From positions 868,001-932,000 of the forward strand of contig NZ_CP088252.1 of NCBI RefSeq assembly GCF_021117385.1: a stretch of DNA of 64,000 nucleotides, given 5' to 3'. A program made the position numbers and the translations under genes. Below the pieces are notes generated by a model. The model saw only the letters and a list, made by a program, of their open reading frames with translations. It searched no databases and was not told the origin of the DNA. How positions within the stretch are numbered: the stretch's first letter is position 1; the number at the start of each line of letters is the position of its first letter. The stretch comes from Frateuria soli (lineage in GTDB: Bacteria > Pseudomonadota > Gammaproteobacteria > Xanthomonadales > Rhodanobacteraceae). Below are positions 28,126 to 36,801 of this stretch, in pieces.

Positions 28126-28296
28126 CCCCTCTGTCCTTTTGCCTGAGAGTTTGGAAGCGGAATGCTTCGTGCCCCTTCGGCGGCGGATTCAACCGCTCTC
28201 TCCAGAGTTTTTGCACGCGGCGGTATCGGGCCTGAGCGATTACGGGCGTTGCGTCTTCGGCAGCGGGTTGTTCCCCGCTTCTCCCGCCGCGTGCGA
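28126..28296 (-). ncRNA. Tandem glycine riboswitch
   Basis: On the minus strand two aptamers follow each other. Aptamer 1 (28213-28294) has GCGGGAGAAG, CTGCCGAAG and CGCTCAGGC, closed by an outer stem GCACGCGGCGG/CCGCCGCGTGC. Aptamer 2 (28128-28208) has GGAGAGAG, GCCGCCGAAGGGGCA, and the hallmark CTCTCAGGCAAAAGGACAGAG. The linker is a short CTCTGG/AAAA segment, as in known cooperative glycine riboswitches. It ends about 45 bases before gcvP, leaving room for a ribosome-site sequestering or anti-sequestering helix. Confidence 0.92.
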
Positions 28297-28303
28297 AGGG
28301 CCA

Positions 28304-28309
28304 ATTATA
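28304..28309 (-). promoter_or_regulatory. -10 box of gcvP riboswitch transcript
   Basis: A perfect TATAAT on the minus strand, 8-10 bases before the first aptamer. No good -35 is seen at 17 bp, so an activator or weak -35 is possible. Confidence 0.6.
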
Positions 28310-28416
28310 CAGGCCGGCCGTCCGCGCGCGTGGAGTCCCGGCTTAACGGCGGGCGCCCGTGGGTGTGCGTTCGGCCGGTGCCTGTACCATGGAGCTTCCC
28401 CACCTGGCGAGCGCCC

Positions 28417-28827
28417 ATGCCCCCCTTCCGGCTCCAGCAGATCGATCACGTCGTGCTGCGCGTTTACGACCTGGCGGCGATGCAGGCGTTCTATTGCGAC
28501 GTGCTCGGCTGTACGGAGGAGCGCCGCCAGGACGCGATCGGCCTGGTGCAGTTGCGCGCCGGCGACTCGTTGATCGACCTGGTGCCGATCGACGGCAAGC
28601 TCGGCCGCCTGGGAGGCGCCGGGCCGGGCAGCGAGGGACGCAACATGGACCATCTGTGCCTGAGCGTCGAGGGTTACGACGAAGCGGCCATCGTGGCGCA
28701 CCTCAAGGCGCATGGCGTGCGCGTGGGCGATATCGGCTTGCGCTACGGCGCGCAGGGGGAGGGGCCGTCGATCTACTGCTACGACCCGCAGGGAAACATG
28801 GTGGAGCTGAAGGGGCCGGCTGCTTGA
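28417..28827 (+). CDS. VOC family (glyoxalase/dioxygenase-fold) protein
   Basis: A 136-aa two-module vicinal oxygen chelate protein. Module 1 starts QQIDHVVLRVYDLAAMQAFYCDVLG, supplying the first metal ligand His near residue 10. Module 2 contains NMDHLCLSV (His near 70) and ends YCYDPQGNMVELKG, where the Glu completes the metal site. It may act as a lyase, resistance protein or isomerase on a small compound; no substrate is indicated. The start at 28417 is preceded by GGCGAGCG, a weak ribosome site. It is divergent from gcvP. Confidence 0.88.
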   Translation: MPPFRLQQIDHVVLRVYDLAAMQAFYCDVLGCTEERRQDAIGLVQLRAGDSLIDLVPIDGKLGRLGGAGPGSEGRNMDHLCLSVEGYDEAAIVAHLKAHGVRVGDIGLRYGAQGEGPSIYCYDPQGNMVELKGPAA

Positions 28828-28862
28828 GCCCTCTACCCGGAGGCGGAGCAGAGGCAGAAACG

Positions 28863-28888
28863 AAAAAGCCCGCCTTGCGGCGGGCTTC
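28863..28888 (-). terminator. Terminator of tRNA-Leu
   Basis: AAGCCCGCC/GGCGGGCTT with a short loop, followed by TTTTTC on the minus strand, 10 bases beyond the tRNA. Confidence 0.85.
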
Positions 28889-28897
28889 ATCTACAAT

Positions 28898-28982
<85 letters not shown>

Positions 28983-29020
28983 AGGTGTCGCGCGAGCCGT
29001 TCGGGCTGCGCGAGCCGCGT

Positions 29021-29049
29021 AGAGTAGGCATGTCCCCCAGGCTTGTCAA
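29021..29049 (-). promoter_or_regulatory. Promoter of tRNA-Leu
   Basis: On the minus strand TTGACA (29049-29044), 17-bp spacer, TACTCT (29026-29021), about 38 bases before the mature tRNA. Confidence 0.7.
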
Positions 29050-29118
29050 CACTTCGTTGATAGCAAATTCATTGCAACGCGCGGCATGCTGCGCGGCGCT
29101 CCCACACAAGGATCTTTT

Positions 29119-31947
29119 GTGACCAGAAATAAAACATCCCGCACCGGCAAGGGCGGCGATACCGCGGCTCCGCGTGCACCCAAGCCAGGCGCCCGGGGCG
29201 GTTCGCGGCGTACGTCGCCGGCCGGTGCACCCGCGCGCGGGAAGAGCGGACGCGACCCGTTCGCCGAGCGCGAGGCGCAACGCTACGAGCGGCCGATTCC
29301 CAGCCGCGAGGCGATCCTGGCGCTGCTGGACGAACGCGGCGAGATGCTGAGCGAGGCGCGCATCGCCGAGGCGCTCCAACTGCAGGACGAGTACGAAATC
29401 ACCGCGTTGCACAAGCGCCTGGGTGCGATGGTGCGCGACGGCCAGCTGCTGCAGGGCCGGCGCGGCGATTTCGCCCCGGTGCGCAAGCTGGACCTGATTC
29501 CCGGCGTGGTGCTCGCCAACGCCGAAGGCTACGGCTTCCTGCGTCCGGACGAGGGCGGCGACGATCTCTACCTTTCGCCACAACAGATGCGGACCGTGCT
29601 GCATGGTGACCGCGTGCTCGCCAGCGTGGTCGGCATCGACCGGCGCGGCCGGCGCCAGGGCGCCATCGCCGAAGTGCTGCAGCGACGTTCGCCGCGGCTG
29701 GTCGGGCGCGTGGTGGTCGAGAACGGCGTGACGCTGGTGTCGCCGGACGACCGGCGCCTGCATCTGGACGTGATGGTTCCGCCGGGCCAGGAGCAGGACG
29801 CGCGCGCCGGGCAGATCGTGGTGGCCGAGATCACCGATCCGCCGACGCCGCACCGCGGCCCGCTCGGCCGCATCGTCTCGGTGCTGGGCGAGCGCCTGCA
29901 GCCCTCGCTGCTGGTGGAGATGGCCATCGCCAGCCATGACCTGCCGCACGAGTGGCCGGCGGAAGTGCTGCGCGACGCGGCACAGGTGGAGCCGGAAGTG
30001 ACGGCCGCCGAGCGGCAGGGCCGGGTCGACCTGCGCAAGCTGCCGCTGGTGACCATCGACGGTGCCGACGCGCGCGACTTCGACGACGCGGTCTACGCCG
30101 AACCCCGCCGCGGTGGCGGCTGGCGCCTGGTGGTCGCGATCGCCGACGTCTCGCATTACGTCAAGGTCGGCAGCCCGCTGGACCGCGAAGCCTACGAGCG
30201 CAGCACCTCGACCTACTTCCCCGGTTTCGTGGTGCCGATGCTGCCGGAGACGCTCTCCAACGGCATCTGCTCGCTCAATCCGAAGGTCGAGCGGCTGTGC
30301 ATGGTCTGCGACATGCAGATCGACGACGACGGCGAGGTGCTGAAGTCGAAGTTCTACGACGCGGTGATGCGCTCGCACGCGCGCCTGACCTACGACATCG
30401 TGTGGCAGGCGGTTGGCCTGCTCGACCCGGAGGCACGCGACCAGGTGGCCGACGTGCTGCCGCAGCTGGAGCACCTGCACACGCTGTACAAGGCAATGGC
30501 CGCGCAGCGCGCGCGCCGCGGCGCGATCGACTTCGAGACGCCGGAGGTCAAGTTCCGCCTCGACCAGCGGGGCGAGGTCGAGGCCATGGGCGCGACCGAG
30601 CGCAACGATGCGCACAAGCTGATCGAGGAATGCATGATCGCCGCCAACGTGCAGGCGGCCGCCTTCCTCACGAAGAAGAAGTTCTCCGCGCTGTTCCGCG
30701 CCCACGAGCCGCCGCCGGCGGAGAAGTACGAGGACCTGCAGCAGTTCCTGCGCGAATTCAAGCTGCGCATGCCGCCGGTGGAGGACGTCACGCCGGGCGA
30801 CTTCGCCGACGTGCTGGCGCTGGTACGCGATCGTCCCGAGCGCGAGCTGATCCAGTCGGTGCTGCTGCGCTCGCAGAGCCTGGCCGCGTACCAGCCGGAG
30901 AACCGCGGGCACTTCGGATTGTCTCTGGAGTCCTACGCGCACTTCACCTCGCCGATCCGGCGCTATCCGGACCTGCTGGTGCACCGCGCGATCCGCTTCG
31001 CCATCGGCGGTGGCAAGCCCAACGAGTACTTCTACACGCCGGCCGAGATGGCGGCGATGGCCGTGCACTGCTCGCAGCGCGAGCGGCGTGCCGAGGAGGC
31101 CGAGCGCGACGTCGACGAGCGCTTCAAGACCGCGTGGCTCTCCAAGCACGTCGGCAGCGAGTTCGAAGGCGTGATCACCGGCGTCACGTCGTTCGGCCTG
31201 TTCGTGGAACTGGAGGAGTCGCGCGTGTCCGGCCTGGTGCACATCAGCCAGCTCGCCAACGACTACTACCACTTCGATCCGATCCGCAAACTGCTCAAGG
31301 GCGAACGCACCGGCGACCAGTTCCGTCTGGGTGACCACGTGCGCGTGCAGGTGCTGCGCGCGAGCATCGAGGATCGCAAGATCGATTTCCGCCTGGTGTC
31401 CGATCGCAAGCAGGGCAAGCCCCCGGCCACGTCGCACAAGGCCTATGACTACGCTGCCGGCGGCGAGCGGTACTCGCTGCCCAAGCCGGTCGATGCGCCC
31501 GCCGCCAAGGCGCCGGGCATGTTGGGTCGTGCTGCCAGGGCGGTGGGTCGGGTCTTTGGGCGTGGCGCTCCGGCACCGGCCAAGCCGGCGCCGCCGGCAC
31601 CCGCGATGGGCGATAATCGTGCGCCCCGCGGCAAGGCCGCCAAGGTGGCGTCCGAGGCGAGGGGGCGGCAGGCGCTTCCCGCCGAGGGCGGCCGGCCGAA
31701 GCTCAAGGGCAGGCCGAGCAAAGAGGCTTCCGAGGCACCTGGCCGGTCGGCCCTGCCGCCGGAAACCCGGCGGCAGGCCAAAGGCAGCCAGGCCCGCGAC
31801 GAACAGGCCGGCGCCAAGGGCAGGGGCAATCGGGCCAACCGTGATACGGGCGCGCCCGGCAAAGACGACGGCGGCAAGCGCAAGGCACCGCAGACTGCTG
31901 CCGCCAAGCGGCCCGGCCGCCAGCGCAATCCGAAGGGCAAGGCATGA
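29119..31947 (+). CDS. rnr: Ribonuclease R
   Basis: A 942-aa processive 3'-5' exoribonuclease for structured RNA. It has an N-terminal helix-turn-helix (about residues 60-115, EAILALLDERGEMLSEARI), two cold-shock domains, and the RNB catalytic core with the magnesium site DGADARDFDDAV near 315. An S1 domain lies near 685-770 (FEGVITGVTSFGLFVELEE). A 170-residue Lys/Arg/Ala-rich tail is longer than usual. The GTG start is supported by AAGGA seven bases upstream; the open frame begins 11 codons earlier. It overlaps rlmB by ATGA. Confidence 0.96.
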   Translation: MTRNKTSRTGKGGDTAAPRAPKPGARGGSRRTSPAGAPARGKSGRDPFAEREAQRYERPIPSREAILALLDERGEMLSEARIAEALQLQDEYEITALHKRLGAMVRDGQLLQGRRGDFAPVRKLDLIPGVVLANAEGYGFLRPDEGGDDLYLSPQQMRTVLHGDRVLASVVGIDRRGRRQGAIAEVLQRRSPRLVGRVVVENGVTLVSPDDRRLHLDVMVPPGQEQDARAGQIVVAEITDPPTPHRGPLGRIVSVLGERLQPSLLVEMAIASHDLPHEWPAEVLRDAAQVEPEVTAAERQGRVDLRKLPLVTIDGADARDFDDAVYAEPRRGGGWRLVVAIADVSHYVKVGSPLDREAYERSTSTYFPGFVVPMLPETLSNGICSLNPKVERLCMVCDMQIDDDGEVLKSKFYDAVMRSHARLTYDIVWQAVGLLDPEARDQVADVLPQLEHLHTLYKAMAAQRARRGAIDFETPEVKFRLDQRGEVEAMGATERNDAHKLIEECMIAANVQAAAFLTKKKFSALFRAHEPPPAEKYEDLQQFLREFKLRMPPVEDVTPGDFADVLALVRDRPERELIQSVLLRSQSLAAYQPENRGHFGLSLESYAHFTSPIRRYPDLLVHRAIRFAIGGGKPNEYFYTPAEMAAMAVHCSQRERRAEEAERDVDERFKTAWLSKHVGSEFEGVITGVTSFGLFVELEESRVSGLVHISQLANDYYHFDPIRKLLKGERTGDQFRLGDHVRVQVLRASIEDRKIDFRLVSDRKQGKPPATSHKAYDYAAGGERYSLPKPVDAPAAKAPGMLGRAARAVGRVFGRGAPAPAKPAPPAPAMGDNRAPRGKAAKVASEARGRQALPAEGGRPKLKGRPSKEASEAPGRSALPPETRRQAKGSQARDEQAGAKGRGNRANRDTGAPGKDDGGKRKAPQTAAAKRPGRQRNPKGKA

Positions 31948-32696
31948 GCGAGAGCTGGATCGTCGGCATCAACCCGGTCGAAGGCGCGTTGGCGAACGAC
32001 GCGTCGCGCGTCCGCGAGGTGCTGGTGGACGTTGCCACGGCGCAACGTAACGCGCGCATCAAGGAGCTGGTCGAGCAGGCCCACGCGCACCGGATCCCGG
32101 TGCACCACCGCCCGCGCGAGCAGCTGGACAAGCTGGCAGGCCAGGCGCGCCACCAGGGCGTGGTGGCGCTGTACGAACCGCCGCCGATGACCCACGAGGA
32201 CGAGCTCGCGGGCCTGATCGAACGCGACGGCATGGAAACCCTGGTGCTCGTGCTCGACGGCATCACCGACCCGCACAACCTGGGCGCCTGCCTGCGCTCG
32301 GCGGCGGCCGCGAAGGTCACGGCCGTGATCGTGCCCAAGGATCGCGCCGTCGGCCTGACGCCGGTGGTGCGCCGCGCCTCGGCTGGCGGCGCCGACCGCG
32401 TGCCGCTGGTGGCGGTGACCAACCTCGCGCGCACGTTGCGCGAAATCAAGGACGCCGGCGTGTGGATCACCGGGCTGGCCGGCGATACCGAGACGTCCGT
32501 CTACGAGGTCGACTTCCGCGGACCCGTGGCGCTGGTGCTGGGCAGCGAAGGCGAAGGCATGCGCCGGCTGACTCGCGAACTGTGCGACTTCGTGGCGAGG
32601 ATCCCGATGCCGGGGTTGATGGAGAGCCTCAATGTCTCGGTCGCGACCGGCGTCGTATTGTTCGAGGCGCTGCGTCAGCGGGGTCTGAAGCAATGA
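31944..32696 (+). CDS. rlmB: 23S rRNA (guanosine-2'-O)-methyltransferase RlmB
   Basis: A 250-aa SpoU (SPOUT-class) enzyme that methylates the ribose of G2251 in 23S rRNA with S-adenosylmethionine. An N-terminal L30e-like substrate domain (residues 5-80) is followed by the trefoil-knot domain with motif 1 DGITDPHNLGACLRSA near 110, motif 2 VLGSEGEGMRRL near 200 and motif 3 IPMPGLMESLNVSVATGV near 222. The rnr-rlmB pairing is conserved in gammaproteobacteria. ATGA overlaps join it to both neighbours. Confidence 0.97.
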   Translation: MSESWIVGINPVEGALANDASRVREVLVDVATAQRNARIKELVEQAHAHRIPVHHRPREQLDKLAGQARHQGVVALYEPPPMTHEDELAGLIERDGMETLVLVLDGITDPHNLGACLRSAAAAKVTAVIVPKDRAVGLTPVVRRASAGGADRVPLVAVTNLARTLREIKDAGVWITGLAGDTETSVYEVDFRGPVALVLGSEGEGMRRLTRELCDFVARIPMPGLMESLNVSVATGVVLFEALRQRGLKQ

Positions 32697-32974
32697 ACAC
32701 GTTGTTCTGGTACGACTGGGCCGGCTTTATCGGCGTGGTGCTGGTGCTGCTGGCGTTTCTCCTGCTGCAGGCCCACAAGCTGCACGGCAACGGGCTCACC
32801 TACCAGCTGATGAACGTCTTCGGAGCGCTGGGCGTGACGCTTTCGTTGCTGTTCGGCAGCTTCAACGTGTCCGCGTTCGCACTGGAAGTGGCGTGGATGG
32901 CGATCGGCATCTTCGGCATCGTGCGCAGCGCGCGGCGGCGGCGGGCCGAGAAGGTGACCGGCACGGACGTATAG
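32693..32974 (+). CDS. Small membrane protein (CBU_0592 family)
   Basis: A 93-aa protein with three hydrophobic helices (about 10-29, 36-57 and 61-79) and a basic C-terminal end (RSARRRRAEK). The order YDWAGFIGVVLVLLAFLLLQ, then NGLTYQLMNVFGALGV, matches the CBU_0592-type small membrane proteins, whose role is unknown. It overlaps rlmB by four bases (ATGA), so it is the third gene of the rnr-rlmB operon. Confidence 0.8.
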   Translation: MNTLFWYDWAGFIGVVLVLLAFLLLQAHKLHGNGLTYQLMNVFGALGVTLSLLFGSFNVSAFALEVAWMAIGIFGIVRSARRRRAEKVTGTDV

Positions 32975-33005
32975 ATGGCCGCGAGGCATCCCGATCCGCC
33001 GGCGG

Positions 33006-33090
33006 TACCCTTCCCCGCGAACGGGGAAGCTTCGCCGGGTGGCATCTCGCAAGGGTCGTGATCCTTCCCCCGCTCGCGGGGGAAGGGCGG
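33006..33090. repeat. Two palindromic units, family C, between convergent genes
   Basis: CCTTCCCCGCGAACGGGGAAG (33010-33030) and CCTTCCCCCGCTCGCGGGGGAAGG (33062-33085) are hairpin-forming. They lie between the converging rlmB operon and phoU and may aid termination. Confidence 0.6.
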
Positions 33091-33107
33091 ACGCAGGAGG
33101 CCTCGGC

Positions 33108-33827
33108 TCAGCCGCCCAGCTTCGGCATTTCCGGACTCGACGTCAGGTCGCGGTTGTCGCGCTGCTTTGCCAGCGGTTCGCCGTACACCTGGTACCAGAG
33201 GTTCTCGGCGATGTTGGTCGCGTGGTCGCCGATGCGCTCGATGTTCTTGGCCATGAACAGCAGGTGCGTGCACGGCGTGATGTTGCGCGGGTCTTCCATC
33301 ATGTAGGTCAGCAACTGGCGGAAGTAGCCGGTGTAGGCCTCGTCCAGCTTGGCATCGCGTTTCCAGACCTGGTAGCCCTGCTCGGCATCCTGCCGGGCGT
33401 AGGCGTCCAGCACGTCGCGCACTTCGGCGGCCGCCAGCTTGGCGAGCAGGCCCAGGCCACTGGTGGGGGCCACCGGGGCGACCATCGACAACGGGATCGA
33501 GCGCTTGGCCACGTTGGCCGCGTAGTCGCCGATGCGTTCGATGTCGGAGGCGATGCGCAGTGCCGCGAACACGTTGCGCAGATCGCCGGCCATCGGGGCT
33601 CGCAAGGCGAGCAGGCGCACCACGTCGTGGCTGATCTCCTGCTCCAGCGTGTCGATCGCGTCGTCGTTGGCCACGACATGCTGGGCCGCGCGACCGTCGC
33701 GGCGCTCGACCACGTCGATCGCCGCCTCCAGCTGGGCGGCGGCGAGCTCGCCCATGCGGACGATCTCGCCGGTGAGGCGCGCCAGTTCGCTGTCGTAGCT
33801 CTTGATGATGTGATCTTTGCCGGTCAT
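33108..33827 (-). CDS. phoU: Phosphate signalling regulator PhoU
   Basis: A 239-aa all-helical protein with two repeats of the PhoU domain. Repeat 1 contains LAAAQLEAAIDVVERRDG and IASDIERIGDYAANVA; repeat 2 contains MEDPRNITPCTHLLFMAKNIERIGDHATNIAENL. The acidic DIERIGD/NIERIGDHA motifs bind metal clusters. PhoU couples the Pst transporter to the PhoR sensor kinase to silence the Pho regulon when phosphate is plentiful. phoB and phoR are not in the window. It lies 130 bases after pstB. Confidence 0.97.
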   Translation of the reverse strand: MTGKDHIIKSYDSELARLTGEIVRMGELAAAQLEAAIDVVERRDGRAAQHVVANDDAIDTLEQEISHDVVRLLALRAPMAGDLRNVFAALRIASDIERIGDYAANVAKRSIPLSMVAPVAPTSGLGLLAKLAAAEVRDVLDAYARQDAEQGYQVWKRDAKLDEAYTGYFRQLLTYMMEDPRNITPCTHLLFMAKNIERIGDHATNIAENLWYQVYGEPLAKQRDNRDLTSSPEMPKLGG

Positions 33828-33957
33828 GTCTGTCGTCTCGAGTTGGGTTCCTCTCGCTCCGGAGAGGATGCCTGCAAGGTGTCGGGTGCCGCTTGGTCAA
33901 GGGGCTCGCCCCGACTTCGCTCCGGCCCCGCTCCGGGAAGGAGGCGGGGGCGGGAAG

Positions 33958-34764
33958 TCAGCCGAAGCGGCCGGTGATGTAGTCCTCGGTCTGCTTCTTG
34001 CCGGGCTTGGTGAAGATCCTCTCGGTTTCGTCGAACTCCACCAGCTCGCCCAGGTACATGAAGGCGGTGCGGTCGGACACGCGCGCCGCCTGCTGCATGT
34101 TGTGGGTGACGATCACGATGGTGAACTGGCTCTTGAGGTCCTCGATCAGCTGCTCGATGCGGCCGGTGGCGATCGGATCGAGGGCGGAGGTCGGCTCGTC
34201 CAGCAGCAACACCTCGGGCTTGAGCGCGATCGCGCGCGCGATGCACAGGCGCTGCTGCTGGCCGCCGGACAGGCCCAGGGCATTCTGCCTGAGCTTGTCC
34301 TTGACCTCGTCCCACAGGGCCGCGCCGCGCAGGGCCTGCTCCACGCGCGCATCCATGTCCGCCCTGGACAGGCGCTCGTGGTGGCGGATGCCATAGGCGA
34401 CGTTCTCGAAGATCGTCATCGGGAACGGCACCGGCTTCTGGAAGACCATGCCGACCTTGCTGCGCAGCCGGTTGAGCGAGTAGCGCGGGTCGAGGATGTT
34501 CTCGCCGTCCAGCTCGATCGAACCGGTCGCCTTCAGGCCAGGGTAGATCGCGTAGATGCGATTGAAGATCCGCAGCAGCGTGGACTTGCCGCAACCGGAG
34601 GGCCCGATGATCGCCGTCACCTGCTTCTCCGGAATATCCATGCCGATGTTCTTCAGCGCATGGAAGCCGTCGTAGTGGAAATTCAGGTCGCGGACCCTGA
34701 GCTTGGGTTCGGCGGCGGGCGGGGCCATCGAGGGCGCCAGGGCGAGGGCGGCAGGGTTAATCAT
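33958..34764 (-). CDS. pstB: Phosphate ABC transporter ATP-binding protein
   Basis: The 268-aa ATPase of the high-affinity phosphate importer. Walker A is GPSGCGKST near residue 54, the signature is [16 protein letters not shown] near 160, Walker B is [14 protein letters not shown] near 180, and H-loop is VTHNMQQA. Helix phrase [15 protein letters not shown] is typical of PstB. The ATG at 34764 lies 8 bases inside the pstA 3' end, so the genes overlap. A 20-residue Ala/Pro-rich N-terminus precedes the ABC domain. Confidence 0.97.
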   Translation of the reverse strand: MINPAALALAPSMAPPAAEPKLRVRDLNFHYDGFHALKNIGMDIPEKQVTAIIGPSGCGKSTLLRIFNRIYAIYPGLKATGSIELDGENILDPRYSLNRLRSKVGMVFQKPVPFPMTIFENVAYGIRHHERLSRADMDARVEQALRGAALWDEVKDKLRQNALGLSGGQQQRLCIARAIALKPEVLLLDEPTSALDPIATGRIEQLIEDLKSQFTIVIVTHNMQQAARVSDRTAFMYLGELVEFDETERIFTKPGKKQTEDYITGRFG

Positions 34765-35620
34765 GGGACACCTTGCGGGCAAACAGCAGGCGGGAGGCGA
34801 GGCTGAGCAGCAGCACGAACAGCGTGACCACGAAGGCACCGGCCCAGGCCAGCGCGTGCATCGCCTCGCCCGGATCGTTGGCGTACTGGTAGATCACCTG
34901 GGGCAGGCTGGACATCTTGTCCAGCGGATTGAGTGTCATGAAGTTGTTGCCGAACGCGGTGAACAGCAGCGGCGCGGTTTCGCCGCTGATGCGCGCCAGC
35001 GCCAGCAGCACACCGGTGACGATGCCCGAACGCGCCGCGCGCAGCAGGATCTGCGAGGTCAGCTTCCACTGCGGCACGCCCAGCGAGAGGGCCGCCTCGC
35101 GCAGGGTCGAGGGCACCAGCCGCAGCATCTCGTCGGTGGTGCGCACGATCACCGGAAGCGCGATGAGCGCCAGCGCCACCCCGCCGGCGAAACCGGAGAA
35201 CGTGGTGTTGCCATGGGTCAGCGCGGTGCTCGGCAGCACGATGATGGTGTAGACGAACAGGCCCATCACGATCGACGGCGCCGACAACAGGATGTCGTTC
35301 AGGAAGCGGATCGTCTCGCCCAGCCGCGTGCGGTTGGCGTATTCGGCCAGCCACGTGCCGGCCAGCACGCCGATCGGCGTGGCGATGGCGATGCCGACGA
35401 AGTTGATGATCAGGCTGCCGACCATGGCGTTGGCCAGGCCACCCTGGTCACCGTAGGCGGTGATTTTGGTGAACAGCTTCAGGTCCAGCGCGGCGATCCC
35501 CTGACGCAGGGTTTCCCAGAGGATCCAGGCGAGGAAGGCCAGGCCGATCAGCGTGGCGAGCATGCTGAGCGTGAGCGCCAGCGCGTTGGTCAGGCGGCGG
35601 CGCAGGTAGAGCATGTCCAT
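34757..35620 (-). CDS. pstA: Phosphate ABC transporter permease PstA
   Basis: A 287-aa permease with six membrane helices. Helix 1 is near residues 14-35 ([19 protein letters not shown]), and the cytoplasmic EAA-like loop is [20 protein letters not shown] near 180, which docks with PstB. GRxLGETAP-like [14 protein letters not shown] is the usual PstA signature. With PstC it forms the membrane channel. Its start codon overlaps the pstC stop (TGATG) and its end overlaps pstB. Confidence 0.96.
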   Translation of the reverse strand: MDMLYLRRRLTNALALTLSMLATLIGLAFLAWILWETLRQGIAALDLKLFTKITAYGDQGGLANAMVGSLIINFVGIAIATPIGVLAGTWLAEYANRTRLGETIRFLNDILLSAPSIVMGLFVYTIIVLPSTALTHGNTTFSGFAGGVALALIALPVIVRTTDEMLRLVPSTLREAALSLGVPQWKLTSQILLRAARSGIVTGVLLALARISGETAPLLFTAFGNNFMTLNPLDKMSSLPQVIYQYANDPGEAMHALAWAGAFVVTLFVLLLSLASRLLFARKVSHD

Positions 35621-36630
35621 CAGCGACCCTCCCGGCTGGCCAGCCGGCGCAGCATCAGCCGCGCGATCAGCAGCACGATGAAGGTCACCACGAACAGCAG
35701 GAAGGCCAGCGCCATCAGTGCCGATTTCTGCAGCCCCACCGCCTCGCTGAACTGGTTGGCGATGGTGGAAGCGATCGAGGCGCCGGGATCGAGCAGCGAG
35801 GCGGACAGGGCCATCGCGTTGCCCAGCACGAAAGTGACGGCCATGGTCTCGCCGAGCGCGCGGCCGAGCCCGAGGAAGATGCCGCCGATCACCGCCGAAC
35901 GCGTGTACGGCAGCACGATGTCCCAGGAAACCTCCCAGGTGCTCGAGCCCAGCGCATAGGCCGACTCCTTCAGTCGCGTGGGGACGGTCTGGAACACCTC
36001 GCGCATGACCGAGGAAATGAACGGGATGATCATGATGGCCAGCACGATGCCGGCCACGAGGATGCTGGCGCCGAAGGGGTAGTCGCTGGCGAACATCTTG
36101 CCGACGAACGGCACGTGCGTGGCCACCCACGAGGGGTTGCCGTCATCCGGGTTGTTGCCCAGGTAATTGGTCAGCCACGGCTTGACGTGCTCGGCGAAGA
36201 AGGGCGCGAACACGAACAGGCCCCACATGCCGTAGATGATCGAGGGAATGCCTGCCAGCAGCTCGATCGCCGAGGCGACCGGCGTGCGCAGCCAGCGCGG
36301 CGCGACCTCCGAGAGATAGAGCGCGATGCCGAAGCTCACCGGCACCGCGATCAGCAGCGCGATGAACGAGGTGGCAAGCGTGCCGTAGACCGGCACCAGC
36401 GCGCCGTACTCCTGGCTGCTCGGGTCCCACGCGGAACTGACCAGGAAGTGCCAGCCGAACGTGCCGAACGCCTCGCGTCCGCCCCACAGGGTGGCAAAGG
36501 CGGCGCCCAGCAGGGCTGCCAGGACGAGCAGTGCGCAGGCCTTGAGCAGGCCGGCGAACAGCCGGTCGTGGCGCGCGTCACGGCTGGCGCGTTGTTCGGG
36601 CGCAATCGATGTAAGCGTGGCGTCGGGCAT
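35620..36630 (-). CDS. pstC: Phosphate ABC transporter permease PstC
   Basis: A 336-aa permease partner of PstA with six to seven helices. Motifs include LYLSEVAPRWLRTPVASAIELLAGIPSIIYG near 130-160, the EAA loop RLKESAYALGSSTWEVSW near 235, and LGRALGETMAVTFVLGN near 265. The start at 36630 (MPDATLT) is chosen because upstream codons come from an intergenic repeat. Between it and pstS (36631-36801) lie two palindromic repeats that may attenuate transcription so that more PstS than PstC is made. Confidence 0.96.
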   Translation of the reverse strand: MPDATLTSIAPEQRASRDARHDRLFAGLLKACALLVLAALLGAAFATLWGGREAFGTFGWHFLVSSAWDPSSQEYGALVPVYGTLATSFIALLIAVPVSFGIALYLSEVAPRWLRTPVASAIELLAGIPSIIYGMWGLFVFAPFFAEHVKPWLTNYLGNNPDDGNPSWVATHVPFVGKMFASDYPFGASILVAGIVLAIMIIPFISSVMREVFQTVPTRLKESAYALGSSTWEVSWDIVLPYTRSAVIGGIFLGLGRALGETMAVTFVLGNAMALSASLLDPGASIASTIANQFSEAVGLQKSALMALAFLLFVVTFIVLLIARLMLRRLASREGR

Positions 36631-36654
36631 GTGACTCGAGTCTTGCGAAGGATG

Positions 36655-36775
36655 AGCCCTCTCCCCCGCCTGGCGGGGGAGAGGGCTGGGTAGAAGGTGA
36701 GGCTCTTGCAAGGTGGGGCGAAGGGCCTCCCCCTCACCCAACCCTCTCCCCCGCCAGGCGGGGGAGAGGGCTCAG
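36655..36775. repeat. Two family C palindromes between pstS and pstC
   Basis: CCTCTCCCCCGCCTGGCGGGGGAGAGGG at 36659-36686 and an almost identical unit CCTCTCCCCCGCCAGGCGGGGGAGAGGG at 36743-36771 flank an AGGTGAG...CTCACC region. Each forms a 12-bp stem. The two could also pair with each other in a large hairpin. Confidence 0.8.
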
Positions 36776-36801
36776 GTTTTCCGCGAGAGGTGGCGTACGT
36801 T

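Noticed and set aside
25011-28235. A 1074-codon plus-strand frame opposite gcvP
   Set aside because: Antisense shadow of gcvP with Val/Asp/His-rich nonsense composition. Its start lies in the XRE gene and its end in the riboswitch.
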